This document shows, piece by piece, positions 25,585 through 37,264 of a stretch of DNA of 64,000 nucleotides. Position numbers and translations under genes: made by a program. The stretch lies in assembly GCA_037043455.1 (NCBI GenBank), contig JAWPHD010001134.1, forward strand, positions 124,001 to 188,000, read 5' to 3'. Source of the stretch: Cyrtodaria siliqua. Taxonomy: Eukaryota > Mollusca > Bivalvia > Adapedonta > Hiatellidae. Position 1 is the stretch's first letter; the number at the start of each line of letters is the position of its first letter. The notes under the pieces are model-generated. The model did no database searches. It saw only the letters and a program-made list of their open reading frames with translations, and had not been told where the DNA came from.

Positions 25585-26193
25585 AGGCTCCTCCTACTGG
25601 CTCTATCACCAGTCAGTTACGGGGGACTGAAGAATCTATTGCTTTTGCTGCAGACGTGTCTTCAGTTACCATACATTCTTACCAGGTTTTTGGCTAAGAA
25701 CCAGCGACCTTCAGTTCATAGCTTACCACTGGTTATTCCGGCTCTACCCCCCTCAGGTGCTACCATTTCTTTTAGCCTCTGTCCGGTTAGGGCTTTAAGA
25801 ATCTACCTGGAGCACTCAGGGTTTTGGCGGCGGGGCAGAAAGAGACTTTTTCTGCCACTTTTTCTGCACGCTACTAAAGAAATTTCTTTGGCTTCCATTT
25901 CTAGATGGATTGGGGAAACCATTAAAGTGGCCTATAATGTGCAAAAGACCGATCTACCAGGGTCAAACCCTACAGCGCATGAAGTCAGAGCGTTGTCTTC
26001 ATCCTTAGCAGGGTCTAATTCAATTCACTTAGAATGCATTCTAAAAGCATGCTGCTGGAATTCGGACAACCCCTTTGTTAGATTCTACCTAAGGGATTGT
26101 TCCCAGCTCAATAACAAATTGGCTGCTCTGGTTCCTTTGGTTGCTGCCCAGTTCATCATCGGAGCTTCGCTACCCGACCAGTTAGATGACTAG
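25585..26193 (+). pseudogene. Tyrosine recombinase (integrase), C-terminal catalytic part, DIRS type
   Basis: A frame open from 25585 to the TAG at 26191-26193; the portion from 25639 gives 184 residues. In that numbering, FLAKNQRP (17-24), LCPVRALRIYLE (47-58), SISRWI (86-91), AHEVRALSSSLAG (113-125) and CCWNSDNPFVRFYLRD (138-153) match the conserved blocks of DIRS and phage-type tyrosine recombinases. HxxR is H114/R117, the conserved Trp is W140 and the candidate nucleophile is Y150. The first catalytic Arg block and the N-terminal core-binding domain are absent. The 5' part shifts phase: another frame gives a more protein-like EAPPTGSITSQLRGTEESIA around 25585-25680 before a stop. No ATG starts the frame. 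The C-terminal half is surprisingly well preserved against the decay around it. Confidence 0.85.
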
Positions 26194-26925
26194 GTTGTCT
26201 GCAAGTCACTAACTTTCGGGTTTCGAACCAAACTTTATTACATATGCATGTTTTGCATGTACCAGCCTTACCGATGGTACTGTTATAGCTGGTTAAAATG
26301 TTTCCCATATGCATGTTTTATTTTACCCATTTGCACACAGTTAAATGTTACTTTGTGTTTATAGTTTATTGCCTATACAGTTAATTATATGAAACTTAAA
26401 CTGTTTATGTAAGTATCTAATTGGGATTTATTGATACTGGTTCTCTATTAACAATCAATTTAATACAAACATATTCTTCTGATAGATATGCTTGATATTG
26501 TCGATTATTCAATGGTGCTGGGCTTAATTGCCCTTGACCTTCTTGACAGACGGACGGTTTAATGTACCATATTTGACAATTTACACCTTTGAATTAGCTA
26601 CGGGTGTAGTAGAGGTTCCGAACTTCTACATGTACTTGGGAATAGGACTGCACGTGCCACATTCACCATGTTATTTTCACCTCTTCTGGAGATGTCATGG
26701 AGTCTCCTTCAATTTGTGTATTGTGAACCAAGCAGGACCCCTATATATGGGTGAGTGTCAGTTAGTTGTTTCTGCAGTTTCTAATCTGCTCTAATTTCTT
26801 GCGATTATAGCAGGTTTGATCATTCCCCTTTGCTTGTTAGTTTTAGTTTGTTCAAATTCCCTTGATACATTCTACCTATCATAACAGGCTACTTATTTCC
26901 ACCCCATGTTAATTTTGTTAAAGTC
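26194..26925 (+). other. DIRS 3' interior, with a diverged copy of 25460-25570
   Basis: About 26488-26580 resembles 25455-25560 (shared: 'gcttgaaattgtcgatta', 'attgtccttgacc', 'gtaccatatt'). The two stretches are about 1.03 kb apart on either side of the recombinase remnant. This suggests an ancient internal duplication. The frame at 26528-26794 has no recognised domain. Confidence 0.5.
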
Positions 26926-27017
26926 GCAATGGTAATGTTGTCGTAAGTAATCAATATACCAATATGCTAAATTTGGTTCAATTTTAGTATTGGTTTATTA
27001 TACTTACGACAACATTA
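26926..27017 (+). repeat. DIRS internal complementary region (ICR)
   Basis: The left half (26926-26964) is the reverse complement of the left end 21134-21170; the right half (26962-27017) is the reverse complement of the right end (27182-27238). The halves meet at AAT. This is the sequence of the element's own end-to-end circle junction in inverse orientation. Confidence 0.93.
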
Positions 27018-27045
27018 ATCCCACCCCTCCTTAATTAGAATTTGC

Positions 27046-27198
27046 GGAATAAGAGGAAGTAAGCCTCGTTCTGATTTCGGAGGTATTGGGTTAACCTATT
27101 AGCGGCTCCCTTATCGGGCCGCAGTCCCGGGAAGGGAATTTTTTCCACTCGTGGACTTATGCAAGTTGAGTAAAGCAATGGTAATGTTGTCGTAAGTA
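27046..27198 (-). repeat. DIRS right inverted terminal repeat
   Basis: Reverse complement of 21148-21300, starting GGAATAAGAGGAAGTAAGCC and ending GTTGTCGTAAGTA. It lies only 28 bp from the ICR. Confidence 0.95.
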
Positions 27199-27238
27199 TA
27201 ATAAACCAATACTAAAATTGAACCAAATTTAGCATATT

Positions 27239-28435
27239 AGAATTGTGTGTACTCATGCAGCAGGACTATATATTATGTATAATCTTTGGTGAGAATGCAC
27301 ATATTTTAATAGCTCAAGGGAAGGTGTTGTTTTTTAATGATTGAGTTACCTTCCATAAACAGTGTGTTTTTTACATAATTATGTACTTACACTTTTTCAA
27401 AAATGTGATCAGGGTTTGTATTGTTTTTTAAAGCCCGTTTGTTCTTCCTGTAAAGGCATTTGAGTGAAGGCTGTGTAATACGTAATAATGTATGTATGAT
27501 CATTTCAGCACTCAACTTTTACTGGTACCCTTTTAACAGCTTTCAGTTACATTAAATTTTGATCGACAATTTTAGTTAGAATTTTAGAAGGAATTACATG
27601 GCATGGTCAAGGAACAAAACTATTGTGTGTATCTTCCATGGATTTTAGTTGTGTTTTTTATACAATTAATAATTTCCAGATAATGAAAGAGACATCAAGT
27701 CTAGTCATTCTCACCCCCTGCTCACCTCGTGCTCTCCCTGGACTGAGGTGGGGACTGTAAAAATGCTTAAATGTTAATGAAGCACGTAACTACTGTTTAA
27801 CGAAGCAAATGGTTGACATTCCTGCACATTGCATACAGATTCTTCCGTGGAAATGTGGGGATACAGTGACATGCATGATGCATGATGCACACCGTGTCAC
27901 CTCCTGTCTGAGCCTCATAAGGGACAGTAATTAGTGGTTCCTGGATTTGAGATTAGGGTGTGGTGTAACCTGTGAAAATTAAATAAACAGGCATAAAATT
28001 GTTATGCCTTTTTAAAACTTTTACGGGCAAACAAATTCATTTTCTTGTTTTCTCCCATTTTCAAGGAAGCGCTACATTTTTTTCTTTTCCTCATTTTGCC
28101 TGGGAGTAACACCATTTTCCAGCCCCAAACACATAATTTCAGTTTTAAGGAGGATGGGGAGTGTGTGTGTGTGGGTGGGGGTGGGGGATATTGTCAGCCA
28201 GGTGATCAACAATCAATATCTTGATAAAAGGTCATTTATAATTACTTAATTTGACTAATATTTAGAGTCATTTTAATAATCAGACCATCAGTCGATTCAA
28301 ACAGCAGCCATTAACTCCTATCTGATTTCACATCATTGATCTTGCATTGTGCAAAATATTGGTAAAATTAAAGCTCAACCTTCAATCTAGAGTCAAATAA
28401 ATAAATAACCTACTCATGATTAATTTTTAAAACCT
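27239..28435. other. No gene recognised
   Basis: Contains a GT/GGGTG-rich stretch at about 28158-28190. Otherwise AT-rich with no credible frame. Confidence 0.5.
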
Positions 28436-28667
28436 TTAGGCCGCAAAAAAAAAAAGAAGCTAGATTCTCATCCCCTCCCACACCGATCTTTTTAGGCTGC
28501 TTCCAATTTTTTTTATTGCCTTTGGACCTCAATTTTGTTAAAATAACAGCAATTTTGGATCAAAACTGATAGAAAAAAAATAATTAAAATTTCACCCCAA
28601 CCCCAAATTTTACAAAAAATAGGATGAGAACCTAGTAATTATTTATTGTGACCTTAACCGACTCAAA
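28436..28667. mobile_element. MITE family G, copy 1 (TIR with CTCATCC motif)
   Basis: The left part 'tttaggccgc…gctagattctcatcc' is mirrored by the right part 'ggatgagaacctagtaatta' and 'tgtgacctta'. The same inverted ends occur at 55912-56227. The interior is rich in A-runs and C-runs and non-coding. The left arm here is interrupted by an A-run. Confidence 0.7.
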
Positions 28668-29250
28668 GGTCATACTAAATTTTGCTGTTAGTCATTAAGA
28701 AGTGTTAATCTTCCAATATAATTCTTATTTTTACAAGGACTTATACTTATCCCTTCACATAAAGGTATAAATTTAGTCCGAGCAATTGTATAATAACATC
28801 TAAATAACCTCTATTTACAATACAGTTTATTAATGTGTTACACTTGCACAATTTGTTGATTCTGTTAAGGTGTTTTTACAATATTTAATTTCAATTACAC
28901 AATTTTTATTTGAGTTTGCAATTTTCAAGAAAACTGAAAATCAATGTCAAACACTTGAACAGCATAACTGGGATCATTCCTAATGATATAATTTCGGATT
29001 AACACCTCTTGTAATGGCTTACACTCATTGGTGGATTAATGACTACTCTCAAACATGAACAATTAATGAATTATGAAAATAGATTCCACACCCCTCATTC
29101 ATAATTTGTTTAAGCAAGCGTGATTTTTTTTTCTATACTCGTTCTTAATCTTGTAAGACATGATTTTATTCTGACTGTCCGTAAATTTAATAATATATTA
29201 ACCCTGCTAAGAATGAATGGATTGATCAATCAATCAAACGAACGAACGAA
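28668..29250. other. No gene recognised
   Basis: AT-rich. The last 40 bp carry short repeats (ATCAATCAATCA and CGAACGAACGAA) next to the start of family B. Confidence 0.5.
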
Positions 29251-29329
29251 ACAAGAGGCCCAAGAGGGCCTGTGAACTCTCTACTGGCTGTTATACCAAT
29301 GATGAATCGAGTCGTACTACATGGTGTCT

Positions 29330-32300
29330 AGAGTGTACACAAGGTTTTTCAAGTATTTGACCTAGTGACCTAGTTTTTGACCCAATGGGACCCATTTTCG
29401 AACTTGACCAAAATATAATTAAGACAACATTTCGACAAAGTTTCATCAAGATCGGGTCAGAAATATGGCCTCTAGAGTGTACTAGTGACCTAGTTTTTGA
29501 CCCTGTGTGACCCATTTTCGAACTTTAGCAAGCTATAATTGAGACAAATATTCTGACAAAATTGCATCAAGATCGGGTCAAAAATATGGCCTCTAGAGTG
29601 TACACACGGTTTTTCCAAAGTTTGACCTAGTGACCTAGTTTTTAACACCATGTGACCCATTTTTGAACTTGACCAAGATATAATTAAGACAAACATTTTG
29701 ACAAAGAGTGTACACAAGTTTTTTCAAGTATTTGACCTAGTGACCTAGTTTTTGACCCCACATGACCCATTTTTGAACTTGACCGAGATTTCATAGAGAC
29801 AAACATTCTGACAAAGTTTCATCAAGATCGGGTCAAAAATATGGCCTCTAGAGTGTACACACGGTTTTTCCAAAGTTTGACCTAGTGACCTAGTTTTTAA
29901 CACCATGTGACCCATTTTTGAACTTGACCAAGATATAATTAAGACAAACATTTTGACAAAGTTTCATCAAGATTGGGTCAGAAATACGGCTTCTAGAGTG
30001 TACACAAGGTTTTTCAAGTATTTGACCTAGTGACCTAGTTTTTTACCCTACATGACCCATTTTTGAACTTGACCGAGATTTCATAGAGACAAACATTCTG
30101 ACAAAGTTTCATCAAGATCGGGTCAAAAATATGGCCTCTAGAGTGTACACACGTTTTTTCCAAAGTTTGACCTAGTGACCTAGTTTTTAACACCATGTGA
30201 CCCATTTTTGAACTTGATCAAGATATAATTAAGACAAACATTTTGACAAAGAGTGTACACAAGGTTTTTCCAATATTTGACCTAGTGACCTAGTTTTTAA
30301 TCCCATGTGACCCATTTTCAAACTTGACCAAGATATAATTAAGATAAACATTCTGACAAAGTTGCATCAAGCTTGGGTCAAAAATATGGCCTCTAGAGTG
30401 TACACAAGATTTTTCCAATATTTGACCTAGTGACCTAGTTTTTAACACCATGTGACCCATTTTTGAACTTGACCAAGATATAATTAAGACAAACATTTTG
30501 ACAAAGTTTCATCAAGATTGGGTCAGAAATACGGCTTCTAGAGTGTACACAAGGTTTTTCAAGTATTTGACCTAGTGACCTAGTTTTTGACCCCACTTGA
30601 CCCATTTTCGAACTTGACCGAGATTTCATTGAGACAAACAATTAAGATAAACATTCTGACAAAGTTGCATCAAGCTCGGGTCAAAAATATGGCCTCTAGA
30701 GTGTACACAAGGTTTTTCCAATATTTGACCTAGTGACCTAGTTTTTAACTTCATGTGACCCATTTTCGAACTTGATCAAGATATAATTAAGATAGACAAT
30801 TTGACAAAGTTTCATCAAGATTGGGTAACAAATATGACCTCTAGAGTGTACACAAGTTTTTTCAAGTATTTGACCTAGTGACCTAGTTTTTGACCCCACA
30901 TGGCCCATTTTTGAACTTGACCGAGATTTCATAGAGACAAACATTCTGACAAAGTTTCATCAAGATCGTCAAAAATATGGCCTCTAGAGTGTACACACGG
31001 TTTTTCCAAAGTTTGACCTAGTGACCTAGTTTTTTAACACCATGTGACCCATTTTTGAACTTGATCAAGATATAATTAAGACAAACATTTTGACAAAGAG
31101 TGTACACAAGGTTTTTCCAATATTTGACCTAGTGACCTAGTTTTTAATCCCATGTGACCCATTTTCAAACTTGACCAAGATATAATTAAGATAAACATTC
31201 TGACAAAGTTGCATCAAGCTTGGGTCAAAAATATGGCCTCTAGAGTGTACACAAGATTTTTCCAATATTTGACCTAGTGACCTAGTTTTTAACACCATGT
31301 GACCCATTTTTGAACTTGACCAAGATATAATTAAGACAAACATTTTGACAAAGTTTCATCAAGATTGGGTCAGAAATACGGCTTCTAGAGTGTACACAAG
31401 GTTTTTCAAGTATTTGACCTAGTGACCTAGTTTTTGACCCCACTTGACCCATTTTCGAACTTGACCGAGATTTCATTGAGACAAACAATTAAGATAAACA
31501 TTCTGACAAAGTTGCATCAAGCTCGGGTCAAAAATATGGCCTCTAGAGTGTACACAAGGTTTTTTCCAATATTTGACCTAGTGACCTAGTTTTTAACTTC
31601 ATGTGACCCATTTTCGAACTTGATCAAGATATAATTAAGATAGACAATTTGACAAAGTTTCATCAAGATTGGGTAACAAATATGACCTCTAGAGTGTACA
31701 CAAGTTTTTTCAAGTATTTGACCTAGTGACCTAGTTTTTGACCCCACATGGCCCATTTTTGAACTTGACCGAGATTTCATAGAGACAAACATTCTGACAA
31801 AGTTTCATCAAGATCGGGTCAAAAATATGGCCTCTAGAGTGTACACACGGTTTTTCCAAAGTTTGACCTAGTGACCTAGTTTTTAACACCATGTGACCCA
31901 TTTTTGAACTTGATCAAGATATAATTAAGACAAACATTTTGACAAAGAGTGTACACAAGGTTTTTCCAATATTTGACCTAGTGACCTAGTTTTTAATCCC
32001 ATGTGACCCATTTTCAAACTTGACCAAGATATAATTAAGATAAACATTCTGACAAAGTTGCATCAAGCTTGGGTCAAAAATATGGCCTCTAGAGTGTACA
32101 CAAGGTTTTTCCAATATTTGACCTAGTGACCTAGTTTTTAACACCATGTGACCCATTTTTGAACTTGACCAAGATATAATTAAGACAAACATTTTGACAA
32201 AGTTTCATCAAGATTGGGTCAGAAATACGGCTTCTAGAGTGTACACAAGGTTTTTCAAGTATTTGACCTAGTGACCTAGTTTTTGACCCCACTTGACCCA

Positions 32301-33975
32301 TTTTCGAACTTGACCGAGATTTCATTGAGACAAACAATTAAGATAAACATTCTGACAAAGTTGCATCAAGCTCGGGTCAAAAATATGGCCTCTAGAGTGT
32401 ACACAAGGTTTTTCCAATATTTGACCTAGTGACCTAGTTTTTAACTTCATGTGACCCATTTTCGAACTTGATCAAGATATAATTAAGATAGACAATTTGA
32501 CAAAGTTTCATCAAGATTGGGTAACAAATATGACCTCTAGAGTGTACACAAGTTTTTTCAAGTATTTGACCTAGTGACCTAGTTTTTGACCCCACATGAC
32601 CCATTTTTGAACTTGACCGAGATTTCATAGAGACAAACATTCTGACAAAGTTTCATCAAGATCGGGTCAAAAATATGGCCTCTAGAGTGTACACACGGTT
32701 TTTCCAAAGTTTGACCTAGTGACCTAGTTTTTAACACCATGTGACCCATTTTTGAACTTGATCAAGATATAATTAAGACAAACATTTTGACAAAGAGTGT
32801 ACACAAGGTTTTTCCAATATTTGACCTAGTGACCTAGTTTTTAATCCCATGTGACCCATTTTCAAACTTGACCAAGATATAATTAAGATAAACATTCTGA
32901 CAAAGTTGCATCAAGCTTGGGTCAAAAATATGGCCTCTAGAGTGTACACAAGGTTTTTCCAATATTTGACCTAGTGACCTAGTTTTTAACACCATGTGAC
33001 CCATTTTTGAACTTGACCAAGATATAATTAAGACAAACATTTTGACAAAGTTTCATCAAGATTGGGTCAGAAATACGGCTTCTAGAGTGTACACAAGGTT
33101 TTTCAAGTATTTGACCTAGTGACCTAGTTTTTGACCCCACTTGACCCATTTTCGAACTTGACCGAGATTTCATTGAGACAAACAATTAAGATAAACATTC
33201 TGACAAAGTTGCATCAAGCTCGGGTCAAAAATATGGCCTCTAGAGTGTACACAAGGTTTTTCCAATATTTGACCTAGTGACCTAGTTTTTAACTTCATGT
33301 GACCCATTTTCGAACTTGATCAAGATATAATTAAGATAGACAATTTGACAAAGTTTCATCAAGATTGGGTAACAAATATGACCTCTAGAGTGTACACAAG
33401 TTTTTTCAAGTATTTGACCTAGTGACCTAGTTTTTGACCCCACATGACCCATTTTTGAACTTGACCGAGATTTCATTAAGACAAACATTCTGACGAAGTT
33501 TCATCAAGATCAGGTAAAAAATATGGCCTCTAGAGTGTACACAAGGTTTTTCCAAAGTTTGACCTAGTGACCTAGTTTTTAACACCATGTAACCCATTTT
33601 TAAACTTGACCAAGATATAATTAAGACAAACATTTTGACAAAGTTTCATCAAGATTGGGTCAGAAATACAGCTTCTAGAGTGTACACAAGGTTTTTCAAG
33701 TATTTGACCTAGTGACCTAGTTTTTAACCCCATGTGACCCATTTTCAAACTTGACCAAGATATAATTAAGACAAACATTCTGACAAAGTTGCATCAAGCT
33801 CGGGTCAAAAATATGGCCTTTAGAGTGTACACAAGGTTTTTCCAATATTTGACCTAGTGACCTAGTTTTTGACCCCACATGACCCATTTTCGAACTTGAC
33901 CGAGATTTTATTGAGACAAACATTCTGACAAAGTTTCATGATGATTGCATCAGAAATGTGGCCTCTAGAGTGTAC
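29330..33975. repeat. 145-bp tandem array inside family B
   Basis: The unit contains 'tttgacctagtgacctagtt', 'tgacccattttcgaacttga', 'aagtttcatcaagatcgggt' and 'ggcctctagagtgtacacaa'. About 32 units can be followed. Some are shortened by a repeated deletion that joins 'gacaaag' directly to 'agtgtacacaa' (near 29706, 30247, 31095, 31944 and 32793). The serial 68-codon minus-strand frames starting MFVLIISWSSSKMG or MFVSMKSRSSSKMG are products of this repeat. Confidence 0.96.
30098..33489. repeat. 848-bp higher-order repeat, four copies
   Basis: The block pattern of variants and deletions recurs at 847-849 bp steps: equivalent points lie at 30290, 31137, 31986 and 32834, and at 30738, 31586, 32434 and 33282. 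Copies differ by only a few bases (for example an indel at about 30968, GATCGTC versus GATCGGGTC at 31812). Amplification of the 848-bp block is therefore much more recent than the spread of the 145-bp unit. Confidence 0.93.
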
Positions 33976-34088
33976 ACAAGCAAAACTTAACGGACGGACG
34001 ACGGACGGACGATGGACGGACGGACGACGGAAGACGGACAACACACCATCCCATAAGCTCTGCTGGCCCTTGGCCAGTAGAGCTAAAA

Positions 34089-34325
34089 ATGAATGAACGA
34101 GTCAACAACTTGTGCCATATCGAGTTGTACTATGTTACGGTGTTGAGCAAAAAAAGCCAATTATCAATTATATAATGGAGATGAAGATGATTTCTGGAAA
34201 AGAAATGATGTTTTTGATCACCATTCAATTTCATTTGGAGTGTTCTATTTACTTTTTTTTTTGTCCCTGCCCAGAATGCAAAAGAACCAGATAATATACT
34301 GGAAGGCAAAAGAAACGCATAATTA
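34089..34325. other. Spacer between family B and family A elements
   Basis: About 240 bp of AT-rich DNA with two short opposing frames, not credible as genes. Confidence 0.5.
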
Positions 34326-37264
34326 AACAAGAGGTCAATGACCTTGAAGCTCTACTGATAGGTTTTTGATAGCTAGATCAGCATTCCTGTGAAGTCTCAT
34401 GAAAATCCGTCAAGTAATTTCAGAGGAGTAGTCCTACAAGCTTTCATTATATAACTCTAAGTAAACGAAGATGGCCGCTGGCGGCCATGTCTAACGTCAA
34501 ATCAAAATAATTTTTGACAAGGATCAACATCATGTCATACTGATCATTTTAGAAAAAGTCTCATATCAATATCACTTACAGTTTTCAAGAAGTAGTCGCT
34601 ACAACTTGTATTTTGAAAATCTATTTTTAGCCATGGTGGCCATCTTGAAATTTTGCTAGGATCAATTAAGACATTAACCCATTTCATTCTGCAGGCAAAT
34701 CTGATAAGTACTCCTGTAAATCTGAACAGTTTTGTGGTTTCTGCTGCTGCAGCAAATTACATTTCGGTGATGTTAGTAAAATGTGGTTTACTTCGTCAAT
34801 TTTGAAAATAAATTAACAAAACTATATATCATTATGTAGGTATTTAAATTCCCTACACAGTGAAATAATTTTAAAAGCCATATTCATGCAAAAACTAATT
34901 TAATGAACATAAAAATCATACGTGAGCATGCGATTCGGGTCAAAATTTTGTCCTACCTTATTTTCACCCAAATTTTCTGTAAGATATATTCACCTTTTCT
35001 CTGATAACCCAGTGTGTAGATTGTAGAGAATTTTAAGTCATTTCTAGTGCTGAAAGAATCTTTAAAATCCATAGAGAACTTTAAAAGTTATACTGATTTT
35101 TATAAATTTGGTTGAATCCTATGCGTATCGAAGTCTTGGTGACCAACCGTTCCCAAAGATCATCTTCCCACTCATACTGAAGGAATAATGGGTTTTTTGC
35201 TTCTTCAGGGTGCTGGAAAAAGCACCCCATGGTCTAAATATTGTCTGAGATGGCATGGATGGAAGATTTCCCTAACACATTCCTCCTGAAACCAAACATT
35301 TTCATCATTTCCATAGTCATCCAAGTCAAAATCGGCAAAAAGAAAGTTGAAGTTCCTTTCGGTCTAAATTCATTTGTTGTTTGTCATTGTTTACAGTTTC
35401 CTCTCGCTAAAAGTTGTCCAAAACATCGTCTTCTTCATCCATAAACTATAATTCGTCATGAAATCCCACATAAATGTATCTCCCTTCACTCGGTACATAA
35501 AATCTATCATCCATATTTACCGATTCACTCGAAAAATCAAGGAAATACACGCAAAAAATAGCCGAAAAACATTTATTTTTTCACTTCCTGAAGTGTTTAA
35601 AATTCCCAAACAATTTTATATTTACAGCGCATGCTCACTCCTGCCTTCTATCTGAAGAGTACCCACAAAGTAATGAAGTTTTATACGGGGTTTCCACATG
35701 GAAAACAACGACATGTCAACAACAGTCAAAACTACTCGTGGACGGGTATCCCGAATGCAATGGGTAAATACGCACGCACGCACGCGTATCCCGGATGAAA
35801 TGGGTTAAGAGCAACATTCCTGTGAAGTTTCATGAAAATCTGTCAGGTAGTTACAGAGGAGTGGTCGCTACAATTTTATACTAGATAACTCTATGTAAAT
35901 AAAGATGGCCGCTGACAGCCATGTTTAACATCGAATCAAAACGATTTTCGACAAGGACCAACATCATGTCATGCTGATCATTTTAGAAAAAGTCCCATAT
36001 CAATATCACTTATAGTTTTCAAGAAGTAGTCGCTACAAATTGTTTAAAAAGTCCCATATCAATATCACTTATAGTTTTCAAGAAGTAGTCGCTACAAATT
36101 GTTTCTTGAAAATCTATTTTTAGCCGTGGTGGCCATCTTGAATTTCCAGTCGACCTGAAGTTTTGCTAGGATCAATTGGACATCAAGAGCAACATCCGTG
36201 TGAAGTTTCATGAAAATCCTTTCAGAGGAGTAGTAGCTACAAGTTTTCATTATATAACTCTATGTAAACAAAGATGGCCGCTGGCAGCCATGTTTAACGT
36301 TGAATCAAAATAATTTTCGACAATGATCAACATCATGTCATACTGATCATTTTAGGAAAAGACGCATATCAATATCACTTATAGTTTTCAAGAAGTAGTC
36401 GCTACAAATTGTTTCTTGAAAATCTATTTTTAGCCGTGGCAGCCATCTTGAATTTCCGGCCAACCTGAAATTTTGCTAGGATCAATTAGACATCAAGAGC
36501 AACATTCCTGTGAAGTTTCATGAAAATCCGTCAAGTAGTTTCAGAGGAGAAGTCGCTACAAGTTTTCATTATATAACTCTATGTAAACAAGGATGGCCAC
36601 GGCCATGTTTAACGTCGCATCAAAATAATTTGCGACAAGGATCAACATCATTCCATACTGATCATTTTAGAAAAAGTCCCATATCAACATCACTTATAGT
36701 TTTCAAGAAGTACTCGCTACAAACTTGTTTTTTGAAAATCTATTTTTAGCTGTGGTGGCCATCTTGAATTTCCAACCAACCTGACATTTTGCTAGGATAA
36801 TTAAGACATCAAGAGCAACATTCCTGTGAAGTTTCATGGAAATCCGTCAAGTAGTTTTAGGAGTAGTCGCTACAAGTTTTTACTAAATAACTCTATGTAA
36901 ACAAAGGGCAGCCATGTTTAACGTCGAATCGAAACGATTTTCGACAAGGACCAACATCATGTCATGCTGATCATTTTAGAAAAAGTCCCATATCACTTAA
37001 GAGTTTTCAAGAAGAAGTCGCTACAAACTTGTTTTTTAAAAATCTATTTTTAGATTTGATGGCCATCTTTGATTTCACATCAACATGAATTTTTGCTAGG
37101 ATCAACTAGACTTCATGGGCAATATTTCTGTAAAGTATCATGTAAATCCATTCAGTAGTTTCAGAGGAGTAGTCGCTACAAAAAAGTTTATGGACAGATG
37201 GACAGACAGACGAACACCGCACCACGGCATAAGCTCTGCTGATCTCTGATCAGTAGAGCTAAAA
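34326..37264 (+). mobile_element. Family A hairpin-ended element, copy 2, with nested insertion
   Basis: Starts ACAAGAGGTCAATGACCT then AGCTCTACTGAT; ends AGCTCTGCTGATC-TCT-GATCAGTAGAGCT (37232-37260) plus AAAA. The internal units of about 310 bp match copy 1. A local 58-bp duplication lies at about 35984-36100 ('aaaagtcccatatcaatatc' twice). A piggyBac-like element (34678-35806) interrupts one unit. The ACGG-type stretch before the hairpin is eroded to GGACAGATGGACAGACAGACG. Confidence 0.85.
34678..35806 (-). mobile_element. piggyBac-like element nested in family A, TTAA-flanked
   Basis: The family A unit reads 'gaca', then TTAA and CCCATTTCATTC at the left. At the right GATGAAATGGG is followed by TTAA and the unit resumes with 'gagcaacattcctg'. 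CCC-termini with TTAA target sites are characteristic of piggyBac. The right end has a second inner copy of the terminal motif (CCCGAATGCAATGGG near 35751) and an ACGC run. On the minus strand an ATG at 35442 opens an acidic stretch beginning MDEEDDVLDNF, reminiscent of acidic piggyBac-transposase N-termini, but stops and shifts break it. I regard it as a decayed remnant and the transposase link as tentative. Confidence 0.75.

Larger units (their letters stand above)
21134..27238 (+). mobile_element. DIRS-type tyrosine-recombinase retroelement, degenerate, ends intact
   Basis: Defined by 153-bp inverted terminal repeats (21148-21300 and 27046-27198), unique terminal extensions, and an internal complementary region (26926-27017) that reads as the reverse complement of the right end joined to the left end. 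DIRS elements replicate through a circular DNA intermediate, integrate by a tyrosine recombinase and make no target duplication; the ICR is thought to template the circle junction. Both outer ends carry ATT (21134-21136 and 27236-27238) and the ICR contains a single AAT at the matching position, as expected for recombination across a shared trinucleotide. The coding interior is heavily decayed: gag-like start, a YLDD motif and a recombinase C-terminus are the only remnants seen. Confidence 0.92.
29251..34088 (+). mobile_element. Family B hairpin-ended element with a 145-bp tandem core
   Basis: It starts ACAAGAGGCCCAAGAGGGCCT, where AGGCCC-AAGA-GGGCCT is a hairpin (29256-29271), followed by CTCTACTGGC (29280-29289). 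About 4.6 kb of tandem 145-bp units follow, then an ACGG-rich run (33993-34035). It ends in AGCTCTGCTGGCC-CTT-GGCCAGTAGAGCT (34056-34084) and AAAA. The right arm of the 3' hairpin is the reverse complement of the 5' CTCTACTGGC. The organisation is identical to family A although the hairpin bases differ. Not coding; Helentron-associated by analogy. Confidence 0.82.

Noticed and set aside
29291..34044. Series of about twenty 68-codon minus-strand frames with similar peptides
   Set aside because: They lie in the 145-bp tandem array of family B. Each ends within a unit and the 145-bp period shifts phase, so no multi-domain protein is encoded.
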